Source: Pseudonocardia sp. C8 | Lineage (GTDB): Bacteria > Actinomycetota > Actinomycetes > Mycobacteriales > Pseudonocardiaceae | Length of the DNA: 64,000 nucleotides | Assembly (NCBI RefSeq): GCF_014267175.1 | Contig: NZ_JACMTR010000002.1 | Coordinates: 2,257,501-2,321,500 of the forward strand | Direction of reading: 5' to 3' | Shown here: piece by piece, positions 10,069-20,973 of the stretch | Layout of the letters: every line of letters starts with the position of its first letter | Position numbering within the stretch: position 1 is the stretch's first letter | Position numbers and translations under genes: made by a program | Notes under the pieces: model-generated | What the model was told of the DNA's origin: nothing | The model's database searches: none | The model's input: the letters and a program-made list of their open reading frames with translations, nothing else

Positions 10069-11247
10069 ATGAAGCTGTCCGGCCTGCTGCACCGATCGCG
10101 ACCGGAGCTGCCGGGTCTGACCGGCCCGGCTCGCGCCGACCGCCGAACCGAGGCGCTGCTGCGCCGGCTCCGGCCGGGTGACATCGCCGTCCTCGACCAG
10201 GTCGATCTCGACCGCGCCACCGCCGACGCGCTGGTGGCCGCGCGGGTCGCCGCCGTCGTGAACGCGGCGCCGTCGATCTCCGGCCGGTTCCCCAACCTCG
10301 GCCCGCAGGTGCTGGTGGAGGCCGGGATCCCGCTCGTCGACGACTGCGGCGAGGAGATCCTGCGCGCGGTCAAGGACGGCGCGAAGGTCCGGCTGCACGA
10401 CGGCGTCCTCTACTCCGGGGAGCAGCCGCTCGGCCAGGGCCGCGAGCAGACCGAGGCCTCGGTCGCCGACGCGCTCGACGAGGCCAAGCAGGGTCTCACC
10501 CACCAGCTCGAGGCGTTCGCCGCCAACACCATCGAGTTCATGCGCCGGGAGCGGTCGCTGCTGCTCGACGGGCACGGCGTCCCCGAGGTCGACGTCGACC
10601 TCGACGGCCGCCAGGTGCTCGTCGTCGCCGCGGGGTACGACCACACCGCGGTGCTGAAGCGACTCAAGGCCTACATCAAGGAGTACCGGCCGGTGCTCGT
10701 CGGCGTCGGGGCCGGCGCCGACGCCCTGATCGCCGCGAAGTACAAGCCGGACCTCATCGTCTCCGACCCGTCCGAGGTGTCGAACCAGGCGCTGACCAGC
10801 GGCGCCGACGTCGTCGTCCCGGCCTTCCCGGACGGGCACGCCCCCGGCCTGCACCGCGTCCAGGACCTCGGCGCCAGCGCGGTGACGTTCCCGTCGATGG
10901 CGAACCCGGAGGACCTCGCGCTGCTGCTCGCCCACCACCACGGCGCCGGCATGATCGTCACCGTGGGGCTGTCGGCGTCGATGGCGGAGTTCCTCGACCG
11001 CGGTCGCTCGGGCAGCAACGCCTCCACGTTCCTGACCCGGCTGCAGGCCGGGGGATCGGTCGTCGACGGCGCGATGATCGCGCAGATGTACCGCAGCCGG
11101 ACCTCGCTCGTGCCGCTGTTGCTGCTGCTGATCGCGGTGGCCCTGGTGGCCGTCGTCGTCGCGGTGCTCGTCGCCGGCGCCGGGCCCGCGGTGCTCGAGT
11201 GGGCCCGCGGCCTCCTCGAGATCGTCCGGTCCTGGTTCCCGGCGTGA
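10069..11247 (+). CDS. steA: SteA-like cytokinetic ring protein
   Basis: The 392-residue protein matches the putative cytokinetic ring protein family SteA, with the conserved early block GDIAVLDQVDLDRATADAL and a thiamine-pyrophosphokinase-like central fold. A single transmembrane segment lies near residues 345-370 (a PLLLLLIAVALVAVVVAVLV-type stretch), so most of the protein is cytosolic and membrane-anchored. Work in Corynebacterium implicates SteA, with its partner SteB, in daughter-cell separation. Its stop overlaps the following gene by four bases, as expected for the SteA/SteB pair. Confidence 0.85.
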   Translation: MKLSGLLHRSRPELPGLTGPARADRRTEALLRRLRPGDIAVLDQVDLDRATADALVAARVAAVVNAAPSISGRFPNLGPQVLVEAGIPLVDDCGEEILRAVKDGAKVRLHDGVLYSGEQPLGQGREQTEASVADALDEAKQGLTHQLEAFAANTIEFMRRERSLLLDGHGVPEVDVDLDGRQVLVVAAGYDHTAVLKRLKAYIKEYRPVLVGVGAGADALIAAKYKPDLIVSDPSEVSNQALTSGADVVVPAFPDGHAPGLHRVQDLGASAVTFPSMANPEDLALLLAHHHGAGMIVTVGLSASMAEFLDRGRSGSNASTFLTRLQAGGSVVDGAMIAQMYRSRTSLVPLLLLLIAVALVAVVVAVLVAGAGPAVLEWARGLLEIVRSWFPA

Positions 11248-12152
11248 TCTCGCGGCGCTACCACCGGGTCGCCCTGGTCACCGTGTTCGTGCTGGCCCTG
11301 GTGGCCGGCGTCGTCGTCGGGGCCGTGGGGCTGCCGCAGCGGATCGCGAGCACGGTCGCGGCCCGCACGGACACCGGCGAGGTCGCGCAGCTCCGCGCCG
11401 AACGCGACACGCTCGCCGCCCAGCAGCGCGCGACCGATGACTTCACCACCCGGATCGCGCCGGGCCTGGTCCGGGACACCCTCGCCGGGGTGCCGGTCAC
11501 GGTCGTCGCGCTCGGGGCCGAGCCGGCCGACACCCGCGCGGTCACCGACCTCGTCACCGCGGCAGGCGGGACGGTCGCGTCGCACGTCGCGCTGTCCCCG
11601 GCCGTCACCGACCCGGCGCGCGCCGACCAGCTCCGGGACCTGTCCGCCCGGCTGCTGCCGTCCGGCGCGCAGCTGCCCACCTCCTCCGACGCCGGCACCC
11701 TCGCGGGGGGTCTGCTCGGCGCGGCCCTGCTCGCCCCCGCGGACGCGCCCGCGCCCGACCCGCAGCAGGCCGGTGCGGTGCTCGCGGGCCTCGCCGGGGC
11801 CGGCTTCGCCGACCAGCCCGCGGGGGAGCCTGCAGCGGGGCGGCTGGCCGTCGTCGTCACCGGGGGCGCCTACGACGGGGTGGACGCCGCCGGCTCGGCC
11901 GCCACCGCCGCCGCGCTCGCCGCCGAGCTCGACCGCCGCGGGGCCGGTGCGGTGCTCGCCGGGCGGGACGCGTCCCCGGCAGCCCCGGTCGGCGCGGCCC
12001 GTGCGCACCCCGGCCCGCTGTCCACCGTCGACGGGGTCGGCACGGGGGCCGGGCGGCTCGCGACCGTCCTCGCGCTCGCCGAACGTCACGCCGGGCGGAC
12101 CGGGCAGTACGGCACCGGTGCGGGCTCGACGGCCCCCGTTCCGTCCGTCTGA
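11244..12152 (+). CDS. steB: SteB/MctB-like membrane protein (copper transporter family annotation)
   Basis: The 302-residue protein has one N-terminal transmembrane helix (about 9-27) and an extracytoplasmic part with a short coiled coil (VAQLRAERDTLAAQQ) followed by an Ala/Gly-rich domain. Rv1698 (MctB) at the same place in M. tuberculosis was described as a copper-related outer-membrane channel, while corynebacterial SteB works with SteA in cell separation. The second role fits this operon better. The GTG at 11244 overlaps the steA stop. An upstream in-frame start would lie inside steA. Confidence 0.8.
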   Translation: MISRRYHRVALVTVFVLALVAGVVVGAVGLPQRIASTVAARTDTGEVAQLRAERDTLAAQQRATDDFTTRIAPGLVRDTLAGVPVTVVALGAEPADTRAVTDLVTAAGGTVASHVALSPAVTDPARADQLRDLSARLLPSGAQLPTSSDAGTLAGGLLGAALLAPADAPAPDPQQAGAVLAGLAGAGFADQPAGEPAAGRLAVVVTGGAYDGVDAAGSAATAAALAAELDRRGAGAVLAGRDASPAAPVGAARAHPGPLSTVDGVGTGAGRLATVLALAERHAGRTGQYGTGAGSTAPVPSV

Positions 12153-12161
12153 GACCGATCG

Positions 12162-13943
<1,782 letters not shown>

Positions 13944-14228
13944 CGCGGAGTCCTCGAGCGCCGGTGGATCGCCGGCACCGGACGTCGACGCCACCGGCGT
14001 CGTCCCGGATGCGGGCCGCCCGGCACCGGTCCACCGCCGCGCGCCCGGCACCCGTCCCACCGCCGCACGTCCGGTGGCCGGGCCCACCCGCCGCGCGCCG
14101 GGAACCGCCCGCCGGGCCGGCGATCACGCTCGGGCGTCGTGGAGCCCGGCCCGGCCGCGTGCCACTACCCTGCGGGACGTGATCGTGTCGTTCTGCGTTC
14201 CTGCGCCCGTGCTCCCGGAGGTGGTCCG
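13944..14228. other. intergenic region pyrG to Nudix gene
   Basis: No convincing gene is seen. A perfect 9-bp inverted repeat (13959-13967 and 13991-13999, CGCCGGTGG and its complement) lies just after pyrG and could end its transcript. A TACCCT box at 14166-14171 is a possible promoter for the Nudix gene, giving a leader of about 55 bases. Confidence 0.5.
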
Positions 14229-14867
14229 GTGATCCGCCCCGGCGAGCACGACTTCCCGGTCCGGTCGGCCACCGACATCTACTCCGGCCGGGTCATGGCG
14301 CTGCGCTCGGACCGGGTCGTGATGCCCGGCGGCCGGGTGGCGACCCGGGAGATCCTCGAGCACCCGGGCGCGGTCGCCGTCGTCGCCGTCGACGACCGGG
14401 ACCGGGTGCGGATGCTGCTCCAGTACCGGCACGCCGTGCGGCGACGGCTGTGGGAGCTGCCCGCAGGCCTGCTGGACGTGGCGGGGGAGGACCCCGCGGT
14501 CACCGCCGGCCGGGAGCTCACCGAGGAGGCCGGGCTGGTCGCGCGCGACTGGTCGCTGCTGCTCGACGTCGTCCCCTCGCCCGGGTTCTCCGACGAGTCC
14601 GTGCGGATCTTCCTGGCCCGCGACCTCGTCGAGGAGGCGCGCCCGGACCTGGGCGACGACGAGGAGGCCGACATCGAGCTGCGCTGGATCCCGATCGACG
14701 ACGCGGTCGCGATGGTGTTCGCCGGGGAGATCGTCAACGCGGTGTCCTGCGCCGGGCTGCTCGCCGCACGCCAGGTGCTGACCGGCGACTACGACCCGCG
14801 GCCGACCGGCAGCGAGTGGGTGGACCGCCCGGTCCGGTTCGCCCGCCGCCGCGACGGCGACGACTGA
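14229..14867 (+). CDS. ADP-ribose diphosphatase-type Nudix hydrolase
   Basis: The 212-residue protein has the Nudix box with the core RELTEEAGL at about residues 96-104, preceded by LPAGLLDVAGED. This is the pattern of Rv1700, an ADP-ribose pyrophosphatase directly downstream of pyrG in M. tuberculosis. The reaction gives AMP and ribose 5-phosphate and needs divalent metal held by the box glutamates. The GTG start at 14229 is chosen because GGAGGT lies six bases upstream; a longer in-frame extension has no ribosome-binding site. Confidence 0.9.
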   Translation: MIRPGEHDFPVRSATDIYSGRVMALRSDRVVMPGGRVATREILEHPGAVAVVAVDDRDRVRMLLQYRHAVRRRLWELPAGLLDVAGEDPAVTAGRELTEEAGLVARDWSLLLDVVPSPGFSDESVRIFLARDLVEEARPDLGDDEEADIELRWIPIDDAVAMVFAGEIVNAVSCAGLLAARQVLTGDYDPRPTGSEWVDRPVRFARRRDGDD

Positions 14868-14908
14868 TCCGACCCGTGGCGTACCCGGCCCGGGCGGCAC
14901 CGCCGTCC

Positions 14909-14920
14909 TAGGCTCGCCGC
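14909..14920 (+). promoter_or_regulatory. -10 box of a leaderless promoter
   Basis: TAGGCT at 14909-14914 is six bases before the ATG at 14921, the spacing seen at other leaderless genes in this window. Confidence 0.5.
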
Positions 14921-15913
14921 ATGCGTTTCGGACTGTTCGTTCCCCAGGGCTGGCGGCTCGACCTCGTCGGCATCGACCCCGTCGCCCAGTGGGACGTCAT
15001 GCGCGGCCTCGCCGACCACGCCGACCGCGGGGACGCCTGGGAGTCGATCTGGGTCTACGACCACTTCCACACCGTCCCCGAGCCCACCGACGAGGCCTGC
15101 CACGAGGCGTGGAGCCTGATGGCCGCGTTCGCGGCGACGACCGAACGCGTGCGGCTCGGCCAGATGTGCACCTGCGCGGCCTACCGCAACCCCGCCTACC
15201 TGGCGAAGGTGGCGGCGACCTGCGACGTCATCTCGAAGGGCCGGGTCGAGATGGGCATCGGCGGCGGCTGGTACGAGCACGAGTGGCGGGCCTACGGCTA
15301 CGGCTTCCCGCGGCCCGGCGAGCGGCTCGGGATGCTCGGCGAGACGGTCCGGATCCTCGACCAGGCCTGGCGGGAGGGCCGGGCGAGCCTGGACGGCAAG
15401 CACTACCAGGTCGACGACGCGATCGTCGCGCCCCGGCCGCTGCAGGACGGCGGCATCCCGCTGTGGATCGCCGGTGGCGGGGAGAAGGTCACGCTGAAGA
15501 TCGCCGCGAGGCACGCGCGGTACACCAACTTCGACGGCACCCTCGAGGGCTTCCGGCACAAGTCCGCGGTGCTCGCCGACCACTGCCGCGAGGTCGGCAC
15601 CGACTTCGACGCGATCGTCCGCTCGGCCAACTACAACATCGCCGTCGGCAGCACCGAGGCCGAGGTGGAGGACCGGCTGCGCGCGCTCGTCGACCGGATC
15701 ACCCGGATCGTCGGCGCGGAGAAGGCCGAGGGCGCGCTGTCGGCGTTCCGCGGGCTCCCCGGTGTCGGCACACCGGAACAGGTCGTCGAGAACCTGTCCG
15801 CGCTCCGCGACGCCGGCATGAGCTACGCCGTCTGCTACTTCCCCGAAGCGGCCTACGACCGGTCGGGCCTCGAGATGTTCGAGCGCGAGGTCGTGCCGGC
15901 GCTGCGGGACTGA
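14921..15913 (+). CDS. LLM-class, probably F420-dependent oxidoreductase
   Basis: The 330-residue protein is a luciferase-like TIM-barrel oxidoreductase (family often named F420-dependent TIGR03560-like). Typical blocks are the start MRFGLFVPQ, the [15 protein letters not shown] stretch, [13 protein letters not shown] and the [19 protein letters not shown] cofactor-site motif. Members use reduced coenzyme F420 or FMN; the substrate is unknown. It is not part of the M. tuberculosis block at this point, so it is a local insertion between the Nudix gene and xerD, with its own promoter. Confidence 0.85.
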   Translation: MRFGLFVPQGWRLDLVGIDPVAQWDVMRGLADHADRGDAWESIWVYDHFHTVPEPTDEACHEAWSLMAAFAATTERVRLGQMCTCAAYRNPAYLAKVAATCDVISKGRVEMGIGGGWYEHEWRAYGYGFPRPGERLGMLGETVRILDQAWREGRASLDGKHYQVDDAIVAPRPLQDGGIPLWIAGGGEKVTLKIAARHARYTNFDGTLEGFRHKSAVLADHCREVGTDFDAIVRSANYNIAVGSTEAEVEDRLRALVDRITRIVGAEKAEGALSAFRGLPGVGTPEQVVENLSALRDAGMSYAVCYFPEAAYDRSGLEMFEREVVPALRD

Positions 15914-15917
15914 CCCG

Positions 15918-16841
15918 GTGCCCACCCCGGAACGGGTGGTCGAGGACTACCTCGGGCACCTCGCCGTCGAGCGCGGGCGGGCGGCGAACACGCTGCGCTC
16001 GTACCGGCTCGACCTGGACCGCTACACCGCCCACCTGGCCTCGCTCGGCCGTCCGGACCTGGCCGCCGTCACCGAGGCCGACGTCGCCGGGTTCGTGACC
16101 GCCCTGCGGACCGGGGAGAAGCCGCTCGCCGCGTCCTCGGCCGCGCGGGCGCTCGCCGCGGTCCGCGGGCTGCACCGGTTCGCCGTGCAGGAGGGCATCG
16201 TGGCGGCCGACGTCGCCGCCGGGGTGGCGCCGCCGTCGCTGCCGTCGCGGCTGCCCACGGCGCTGTCGGTGGACCAGGTGGACCAGCTCCTCGCGGGCTG
16301 CGTCGCGGACTCCCCGACCGGGCTGCGGGACCGGGCGCTGCTGGAGCTGCTCTACTCGACCGGTGCCCGGATCTCCGAGATCGTCGGCGCCGACCTCGAC
16401 GACCTCGACCAGGGCGCGCGCACGGTCCTGCTGCACGGCAAGGGGAGCAAGCAGCGGATCGTGCCGGTCGGGCGGCCCGCGCTGGCCGCCGTCGACGCCT
16501 ACCTGGTGCGCGCCCGCCCGGCCCTGGCCGCCCGCGGGGCCGGGAACCCGGCGCTGCTGCTCAACGCCCGCGGTGCCCGGATGTCCCGGCAGAGCGCGTG
16601 GCACGTGCTGCGGTCGGCGGCCGAGGCGTCCGGCCTGCCCCCGTCGACGGTCGCGTCGATCTCCCCGCACACCCTGCGACACTGCTTCGCGACCCACCTG
16701 CTCTCCGGCGGCGCGGACGTCCGCGTGGTGCAGGAGCTCCTCGGGCACGCCTCGGTCGCGACCACCCAGATCTACACCCACGTGACCGTCGACACGCTGC
16801 GCGAGGTCTACGCGACCGCCCACCCCCGTGCCCGCGGGTGA
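15918..16841 (+). CDS. xerD: tyrosine recombinase XerD
   Basis: The 307-residue recombinase has the SAM-like core-binding domain (about 5-90) and the catalytic domain with R151, K175, H251, R254, H277 and the nucleophile Y286. With XerC it resolves chromosome dimers at dif. Length and position (after pyrG and the Nudix gene) match Rv1701 of mycobacteria. The GTG at 15918 follows the previous stop by two bases. The stop codon lies inside the first arm of the hairpin at 16838-16901. Confidence 0.95.
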   Translation: MPTPERVVEDYLGHLAVERGRAANTLRSYRLDLDRYTAHLASLGRPDLAAVTEADVAGFVTALRTGEKPLAASSAARALAAVRGLHRFAVQEGIVAADVAAGVAPPSLPSRLPTALSVDQVDQLLAGCVADSPTGLRDRALLELLYSTGARISEIVGADLDDLDQGARTVLLHGKGSKQRIVPVGRPALAAVDAYLVRARPALAARGAGNPALLLNARGARMSRQSAWHVLRSAAEASGLPPSTVASISPHTLRHCFATHLLSGGADVRVVQELLGHASVATTQIYTHVTVDTLREVYATAHPRARG

Positions 16842-16904
16842 TCACGGATCGGGAGGGAACCCGGCCAGGAACGGCCGCATCCGCTCCCGATTCGTGATCA
16901 CGGT
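16838..16904 (+). repeat. hairpin repeat, copy A (flanks the DUF559 gene)
   Basis: The arms 16838-16855 and 16884-16901 are 18-base inverted repeats with one mismatch (GTGATCACGGATCGGGAG against its complement). The loop contains CGGCCGCATCCG. It overlaps the last bases of xerD and may end its transcript. A related copy of the same length lies at 17836-17902, on the other side of the next gene, in the same orientation. Confidence 0.8.
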
Positions 16905-16970
16905 TCACCGGTGCGAGCGGTACGACCGGGATCCGCCGTGGGGAGGGGCGAGGGTACCGACGATGCCGGG

Positions 16971-17840
16971 ATGGACCTGACATCCCTGCTGCGGGCACAG
17001 GGGGGCGTCGTGACGACGGCGCAGGCCGAGCGCTGTGGTGTCGCCCCGCGCACCCTTCGCCGGTGGGTGCGGGAGGGCCGCTGGAACACCCCGTACCCCG
17101 GGATCTACAGGGACGGTTCCCACCGTTTCGGGCCTCGGGCCCGGATCCGCGCGGTCGCGCTGTGGGGCGGGGAGTCGGGGACGGTCGCGGGCCCGGCGGC
17201 CGCATGGTGGTACGGCCTGCTCGACTGCGCGCCCGCGATCGTCACCCTGATCCTTCCCCGGACGACCTCACGCCGACCGCGCCGAGGGGTGTGCGTGCGC
17301 CGACGAGACCTCGAGGCCGCCGACCGCGCCGTGCACGACGGCATCGCCCTGACCGCACGGCCGCTGACGGTCCTCGAAGCGGCCACGGCAATCCCGGACG
17401 GCGCCGCATTCCTGGACCGGGCCCTGCAGCGCCGGTGGGTCACCTTCGACGCCGTGTACGCCGCGTGGTGCCGGGCCTGCGGTGCCACCGGATCGGCACA
17501 GGTCCGTCGGCTGCTCGTGGCCGCGGCCGACCGGGCGGCGTCGGAAGCCGAGCGCCGGCTCGTGCGGTTGCTGCGCGATGCGGGGATCGGCGGCTGGGAG
17601 CTCGGGTACCGGTTCGGTCCCTACGAGCTCGACCTCGCCTTCCCCGCGGCCCGGGTCGCCGTGGAGTTCGACGGCTGGGCGTGGCACACCGACGTCGCAC
17701 GGTTCCGCAACGACCGGCGCAAGGGCAATGAGCTGGTCCTCGCGGGGTGGACCCTCCTGCGGGTGACCTGGCACGACCTGGAGACGGCGCCCGGGCGCGT
17801 GCTCGCGCAGATCCGCCACGCCCTCGGCAACGGCCGGTGA
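16971..17840 (+). CDS. DUF559 (Vsr-like fold) protein with N-terminal wing-helix
   Basis: The 289-residue protein starts with a short HTH of the AbiEi-antitoxin type (about 1-40: QGGVVTTAQAERCGV, then TLRRWVREGRW). Its C-terminal part has the DUF559 pattern: YRFGPYELDLAFPAARVAVEFDGWAWH, here split as ELDLAFP and VEFDGWAWH, followed by RNDRRKGNELVLAGW and LLRVTW. This is the restriction-endonuclease-like fold seen in very-short-patch repair nucleases, with the acidic D and E residues present. Such genes are common in actinobacteria, and their function is not established. The gene has hairpin copies on both sides. The ATG at 16971 begins the HTH; a GTG at 16911 is an alternative. Confidence 0.75.
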   Translation: MDLTSLLRAQGGVVTTAQAERCGVAPRTLRRWVREGRWNTPYPGIYRDGSHRFGPRARIRAVALWGGESGTVAGPAAAWWYGLLDCAPAIVTLILPRTTSRRPRRGVCVRRRDLEAADRAVHDGIALTARPLTVLEAATAIPDGAAFLDRALQRRWVTFDAVYAAWCRACGATGSAQVRRLLVAAADRAASEAERRLVRLLRDAGIGGWELGYRFGPYELDLAFPAARVAVEFDGWAWHTDVARFRNDRRKGNELVLAGWTLLRVTWHDLETAPGRVLAQIRHALGNGR

Positions 17841-17902
17841 TCCACGAACCGTCGTCGATCCGGCCACGGATGACCGCATCTGCTCCGGATCCGTGATCAC
17901 CG
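17836..17902 (+). repeat. hairpin repeat, copy B (flanks the DUF559 gene)
   Basis: This copy shares with copy A the outer GGTGATC, the middle CGGCCA-GGA and GACCGCATC-TGCTCC blocks, and the final GTGATCACCG. Its arms pair with a bulge, so it is a less perfect hairpin. As in copy A, the stop codon of the preceding gene (TGA at 17838-17840) lies in the first arm. Confidence 0.7.
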
Positions 17903-17998
17903 TCGGCGCGACACGCCGGGCGCGGGCCGCCGCGGGGCGGTCACGGCCCGCAGGTAGGGTGACCCGAAATCCATTCGCGACGTGTACGGCGAGGCACG

Positions 17999-18027
17999 TT
18001 GCCGCACGTGGGGACGATTCCTACAGT
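17999..18027 (+). promoter_or_regulatory. promoter of the parA-scpAB operon
   Basis: TTGCCG at 17999-18004 and TACAGT at 18022-18027 are separated by 17 bases, a near-consensus housekeeping promoter. The ATG of the parA-like gene lies 70 bases downstream, so this transcript has a true leader, unlike many genes in this window. Confidence 0.6.
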
Positions 18028-18096
18028 GCGGTCGGGATCGGTGCAGGGAGATCCGCGACCCGGGACGGCACGACCCACGACGAGACCGGAGACCGC

Positions 18097-18990
18097 ATGA
18101 ACCCGACGCGGCCCGAACCCCAGGGCCGGCTCGACGCCTCGGCCGACGAGCCGACGCCGGACCCGGGGCGAGGCACCCCCCGCACCAGCGCACGCGCCCC
18201 CGAGCCGGCGCCGCTGACCGTGCACGGCCCGGCCCGTGTGATCGCCGTGGCGAACCAGAAGGGCGGCGTCGGCAAGACGACGTCCACGATCAACCTCGGG
18301 GCGGCGCTCGCCGAGTATGGCCGCCGCGTCCTGCTCGTCGACTTCGACCCGCAGGGTGCGTTGTCGGTCGGGCTCGGCGTCCAGCCGCACCAGCTCGAGT
18401 CGACGATCTACAACCTCCTCATGGAGCGCGACGCCGACCCGGACGACGTGCTGCAGGACACCGGCGTCGAGAACATGGACCTGCTGCCGTCGAACATCGA
18501 CCTGTCCGCCGCCGAGGTCCAGCTGGTCACCGAGGTCGGCCGGGAGCAGGCCCTCGGCCGGGCGCTGAAGCGGTTCCTGCCGGACTACGACGTCGTCCTC
18601 ATCGACTGCCAGCCCTCGCTCGGCCTGCTCACGATCAACGCGCTGGCCTGCGCCGACGAGGTCCTCATCCCGCTGGCCTGCGAGTTCTTCTCGCTGCGCG
18701 GGGTGGCGCTGCTGATGGACACGATCGACAAGGTCACCGACCGGCTGAACCCGGACCTGCGGCTGCTCGGCGTGCTCGCCACCATGTTCGACACCCGCAC
18801 GCTGCACACCAAGGAGGTCCACGACCGCGTCGTGGAGGCGTTCGGGGAGAAGGTGTTCGACGCCGTCATCAACCGGACGATCAAGTTCCCGGAGACCACG
18901 GTCGCCGGTGAGCCGATCACCTCGTGGGCGCCGACGTCGCACGCGGCGGACGCGTACCGGATGCTGGCCCGGGAGGTCATCGCCCGGTGA
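18097..18990 (+). CDS. ParA family ATPase linked to scpAB
   Basis: The 297-residue protein is a deviant-Walker ATPase. Residues 1-45 are a disordered Pro/Ala stretch. The motif KGGVGKTT is at 55-62, then VDFDPQGALS (Walker A') and the DVVLIDCQPSLG Walker B. It corresponds to Rv1708, the ParA-like protein ahead of scpA in mycobacteria, distinct from the oriC-linked ParA. It probably helps position or load condensin on DNA. The ATG at 18097 has GGAG nearby; longer extensions are unlikely. The stop overlaps the scpA GTG. Confidence 0.9.
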   Translation: MNPTRPEPQGRLDASADEPTPDPGRGTPRTSARAPEPAPLTVHGPARVIAVANQKGGVGKTTSTINLGAALAEYGRRVLLVDFDPQGALSVGLGVQPHQLESTIYNLLMERDADPDDVLQDTGVENMDLLPSNIDLSAAEVQLVTEVGREQALGRALKRFLPDYDVVLIDCQPSLGLLTINALACADEVLIPLACEFFSLRGVALLMDTIDKVTDRLNPDLRLLGVLATMFDTRTLHTKEVHDRVVEAFGEKVFDAVINRTIKFPETTVAGEPITSWAPTSHAADAYRMLAREVIAR

Positions 18991-19991
18991 CGCTGCTCGC
19001 CGATGGTCCTGGCGTCCCGGAGAACCTCGACAGCGCGGACGTCGGCGATGCCGCGACACGGACCCGCCGGTTCACCGTCCGGCTGTCGAACTTCGAGGGC
19101 CCGTTCGACCTGCTCCTGCAGCTGATCGGCAAGCACGAGCTCGACGTCACCGAGATGGCCCTGCACAAGGTCACCGACGACTTCATCGCGCACCTCGCCG
19201 ACCTCGGCGACGACGCGGACCTCGACGAGACCACCGAGTTCCTCGTCGTCGCGGCGACCCTGCTCGACCTCAAGGCGGCCCGTCTGGTGCCCGGCGCGGA
19301 GGTCGACGACGAGGAGGACCTCGCGCTGCTCGAGGCGCGCGACCTGCTGTTCGCCCGGCTGCTGCAGTACCGGGCGTACAAGGAGGCCGCGCAGCTGTTC
19401 GTCGAGCTGGAGAACGGGGCGATGCGGCGCTTCCCGCGCTCGGTGGCGCTGGAGGACCGCTACGCCGAGCTGCTGCCGGAGGTGCTGCTTGGGGTGGACG
19501 CGCAGGCGTTCGCCGAGCTGGCCGCCACCGTGTTCCGGCCGAAGCCGCCGGAGGAGGTGGGCGTCGACCACCTGCACGCGGCCCAGGTGTCGGTGCCCGA
19601 GCACGCCCAGCTGCTGCGCGAGCGGCTCGCCGCGGCCCGGGTCGCGAGCTTCGCCGAGCTGACCGCGGACTGCGTCGCGACGATGGAGGTCATCGCCCGG
19701 TTCATGGCGCTGCTGGAGCTGTACCGGGAGCGGTCGGTGGCTCTCGAGCAGCCGGAGCCGTTCGGGGATCTGACCGTCACCTGGACCGCCGACCGCGACG
19801 ACGACCCGGTCGCCTACGCGGCCGCGCTCGAGGACGAGGCCGCCGCGGCCGAGGAGGCGGTACGGGCCCGCAACGCGCGGCGGCGGAAGCGCAACCGCGC
19901 CCCGGACGGGGACGGGACGAGCGGCGGCGACGACCCGGAGCGGGAGGTCTCCGCTCCGGTGGACGAGGGGAGCGGGACCGCAGGTGACTGA
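18987..19991 (+). CDS. scpA: segregation and condensation protein A
   Basis: The 334-residue kleisin subunit bridges the SMC heads. The N-terminal block FTVRLSNFEGPFDLLLQLI (about 30-48) and the following KHELDVTEMALHKVTDDF are the family signature. The C-terminal winged helix binds an SMC head. A Gly/Asp/Glu tail follows residue 290. The GTG at 18987 overlaps the parA stop by four bases, with GGGAGG 10 bases upstream; its own stop overlaps scpB. Confidence 0.93.
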   Translation: MTLLADGPGVPENLDSADVGDAATRTRRFTVRLSNFEGPFDLLLQLIGKHELDVTEMALHKVTDDFIAHLADLGDDADLDETTEFLVVAATLLDLKAARLVPGAEVDDEEDLALLEARDLLFARLLQYRAYKEAAQLFVELENGAMRRFPRSVALEDRYAELLPEVLLGVDAQAFAELAATVFRPKPPEEVGVDHLHAAQVSVPEHAQLLRERLAAARVASFAELTADCVATMEVIARFMALLELYRERSVALEQPEPFGDLTVTWTADRDDDPVAYAAALEDEAAAAEEAVRARNARRRKRNRAPDGDGTSGGDDPEREVSAPVDEGSGTAGD

Positions 19992-20973
19992 GCCGGACGA
20001 CCGGCCGGGATCCGACGACCCGGAGGACCCGTCCGAGCTGATGCGGCTGATCGGTCGCACCGTGCCCCGCAGCCCGCACGCCGGCACGTGGCCGTCCGGC
20101 TCGGGCGCCGCACCGACGGACGGGACCCGTGAGGAGCCGGCCGCGACACGGCCGATCGCGACGGAGCCCGCCGCGACGGAGCCGTCAGCGACGCAGGCCG
20201 CGGACGACCCGGTCGAAGCCGCGGCCGGTCGAGGCGCAGCCGAACCGGCCGGAGCCGGATCCGACACGGTCGATGCCGCAGCCGGCCCGGCCGAGGCCGG
20301 ATCCGACACGGTCGACACCGCGGCCGGCCCGGCCGAGCGAGAAGAGCCCGAGCCCGAGCCCGACCCCGAGCCCGAGGAAACCGGCGACACCGCAGAGCCG
20401 ACCGACGACACCGACGACCTCGCCGACGACTCCGAGCTGGAGAACGCCCTCGAGGCGCTCCTGCTCGTCGTCGACGCCCCGGTCGACGAGGCGTCCCTGG
20501 CGTCCACGCTGAACCAGACCCCGTCCCGGATCCGCCATACCCTCAACCGGATGTCGCTGGCCTACACCGCCGACCGGCGCGGCATCGACCTGCGCCGGGC
20601 CGGGGAGGGCTGGCGCTTCTACACCCGCGACCGCTACGCCCCGTACGTCGAGAAGCTCCTGCTCGACGGGCAGCGGGCCCGGCTGACCCGGGCCGCGCTG
20701 GAGACCCTCGCCGTCGTCGCGTACCGGCAGCCGGTGACCCGGGCGCGGGTGTCGGCGGTGCGCGGCGTCAACTGCGACGGCGTCCTGCGGACCCTGCTCA
20801 CCCGCGGTCTGGTGGAGGAGGCGGGAACCGAGGAACAGACAGGGGGGACACTGTTCCGGACGACCGAGCTGTTCCTGGAGCGGCTCGGGCTCTCCTCGGT
20901 GCAGGAGCTGCCGCCGCTGGCGCCGCTGCTGCCCGACATCGACGCGATCGACGACCTGGACGGATGGACATGA
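19984..20973 (+). CDS. scpB: segregation and condensation protein B with a long N-terminal extension
   Basis: The 329-residue protein carries the two winged helices of ScpB from about residue 140 (ELENALEALLLVVDAPVDE) to 315; an ARVSAVRGVNCDGVLRTLL block is typical. The first 140 residues are a low-complexity Glu/Pro/Ala/Thr tract with imperfect repeats (AAGPAEAGSDTVD twice), absent from most ScpB proteins, which are about 180-230 residues. ScpB dimers bind ScpA and complete the SMC complex. The GTG at 19984 overlaps scpA by eight bases. Confidence 0.92.
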   Translation: MTEPDDRPGSDDPEDPSELMRLIGRTVPRSPHAGTWPSGSGAAPTDGTREEPAATRPIATEPAATEPSATQAADDPVEAAAGRGAAEPAGAGSDTVDAAAGPAEAGSDTVDTAAGPAEREEPEPEPDPEPEETGDTAEPTDDTDDLADDSELENALEALLLVVDAPVDEASLASTLNQTPSRIRHTLNRMSLAYTADRRGIDLRRAGEGWRFYTRDRYAPYVEKLLLDGQRARLTRAALETLAVVAYRQPVTRARVSAVRGVNCDGVLRTLLTRGLVEEAGTEEQTGGTLFRTTELFLERLGLSSVQELPPLAPLLPDIDAIDDLDGWT

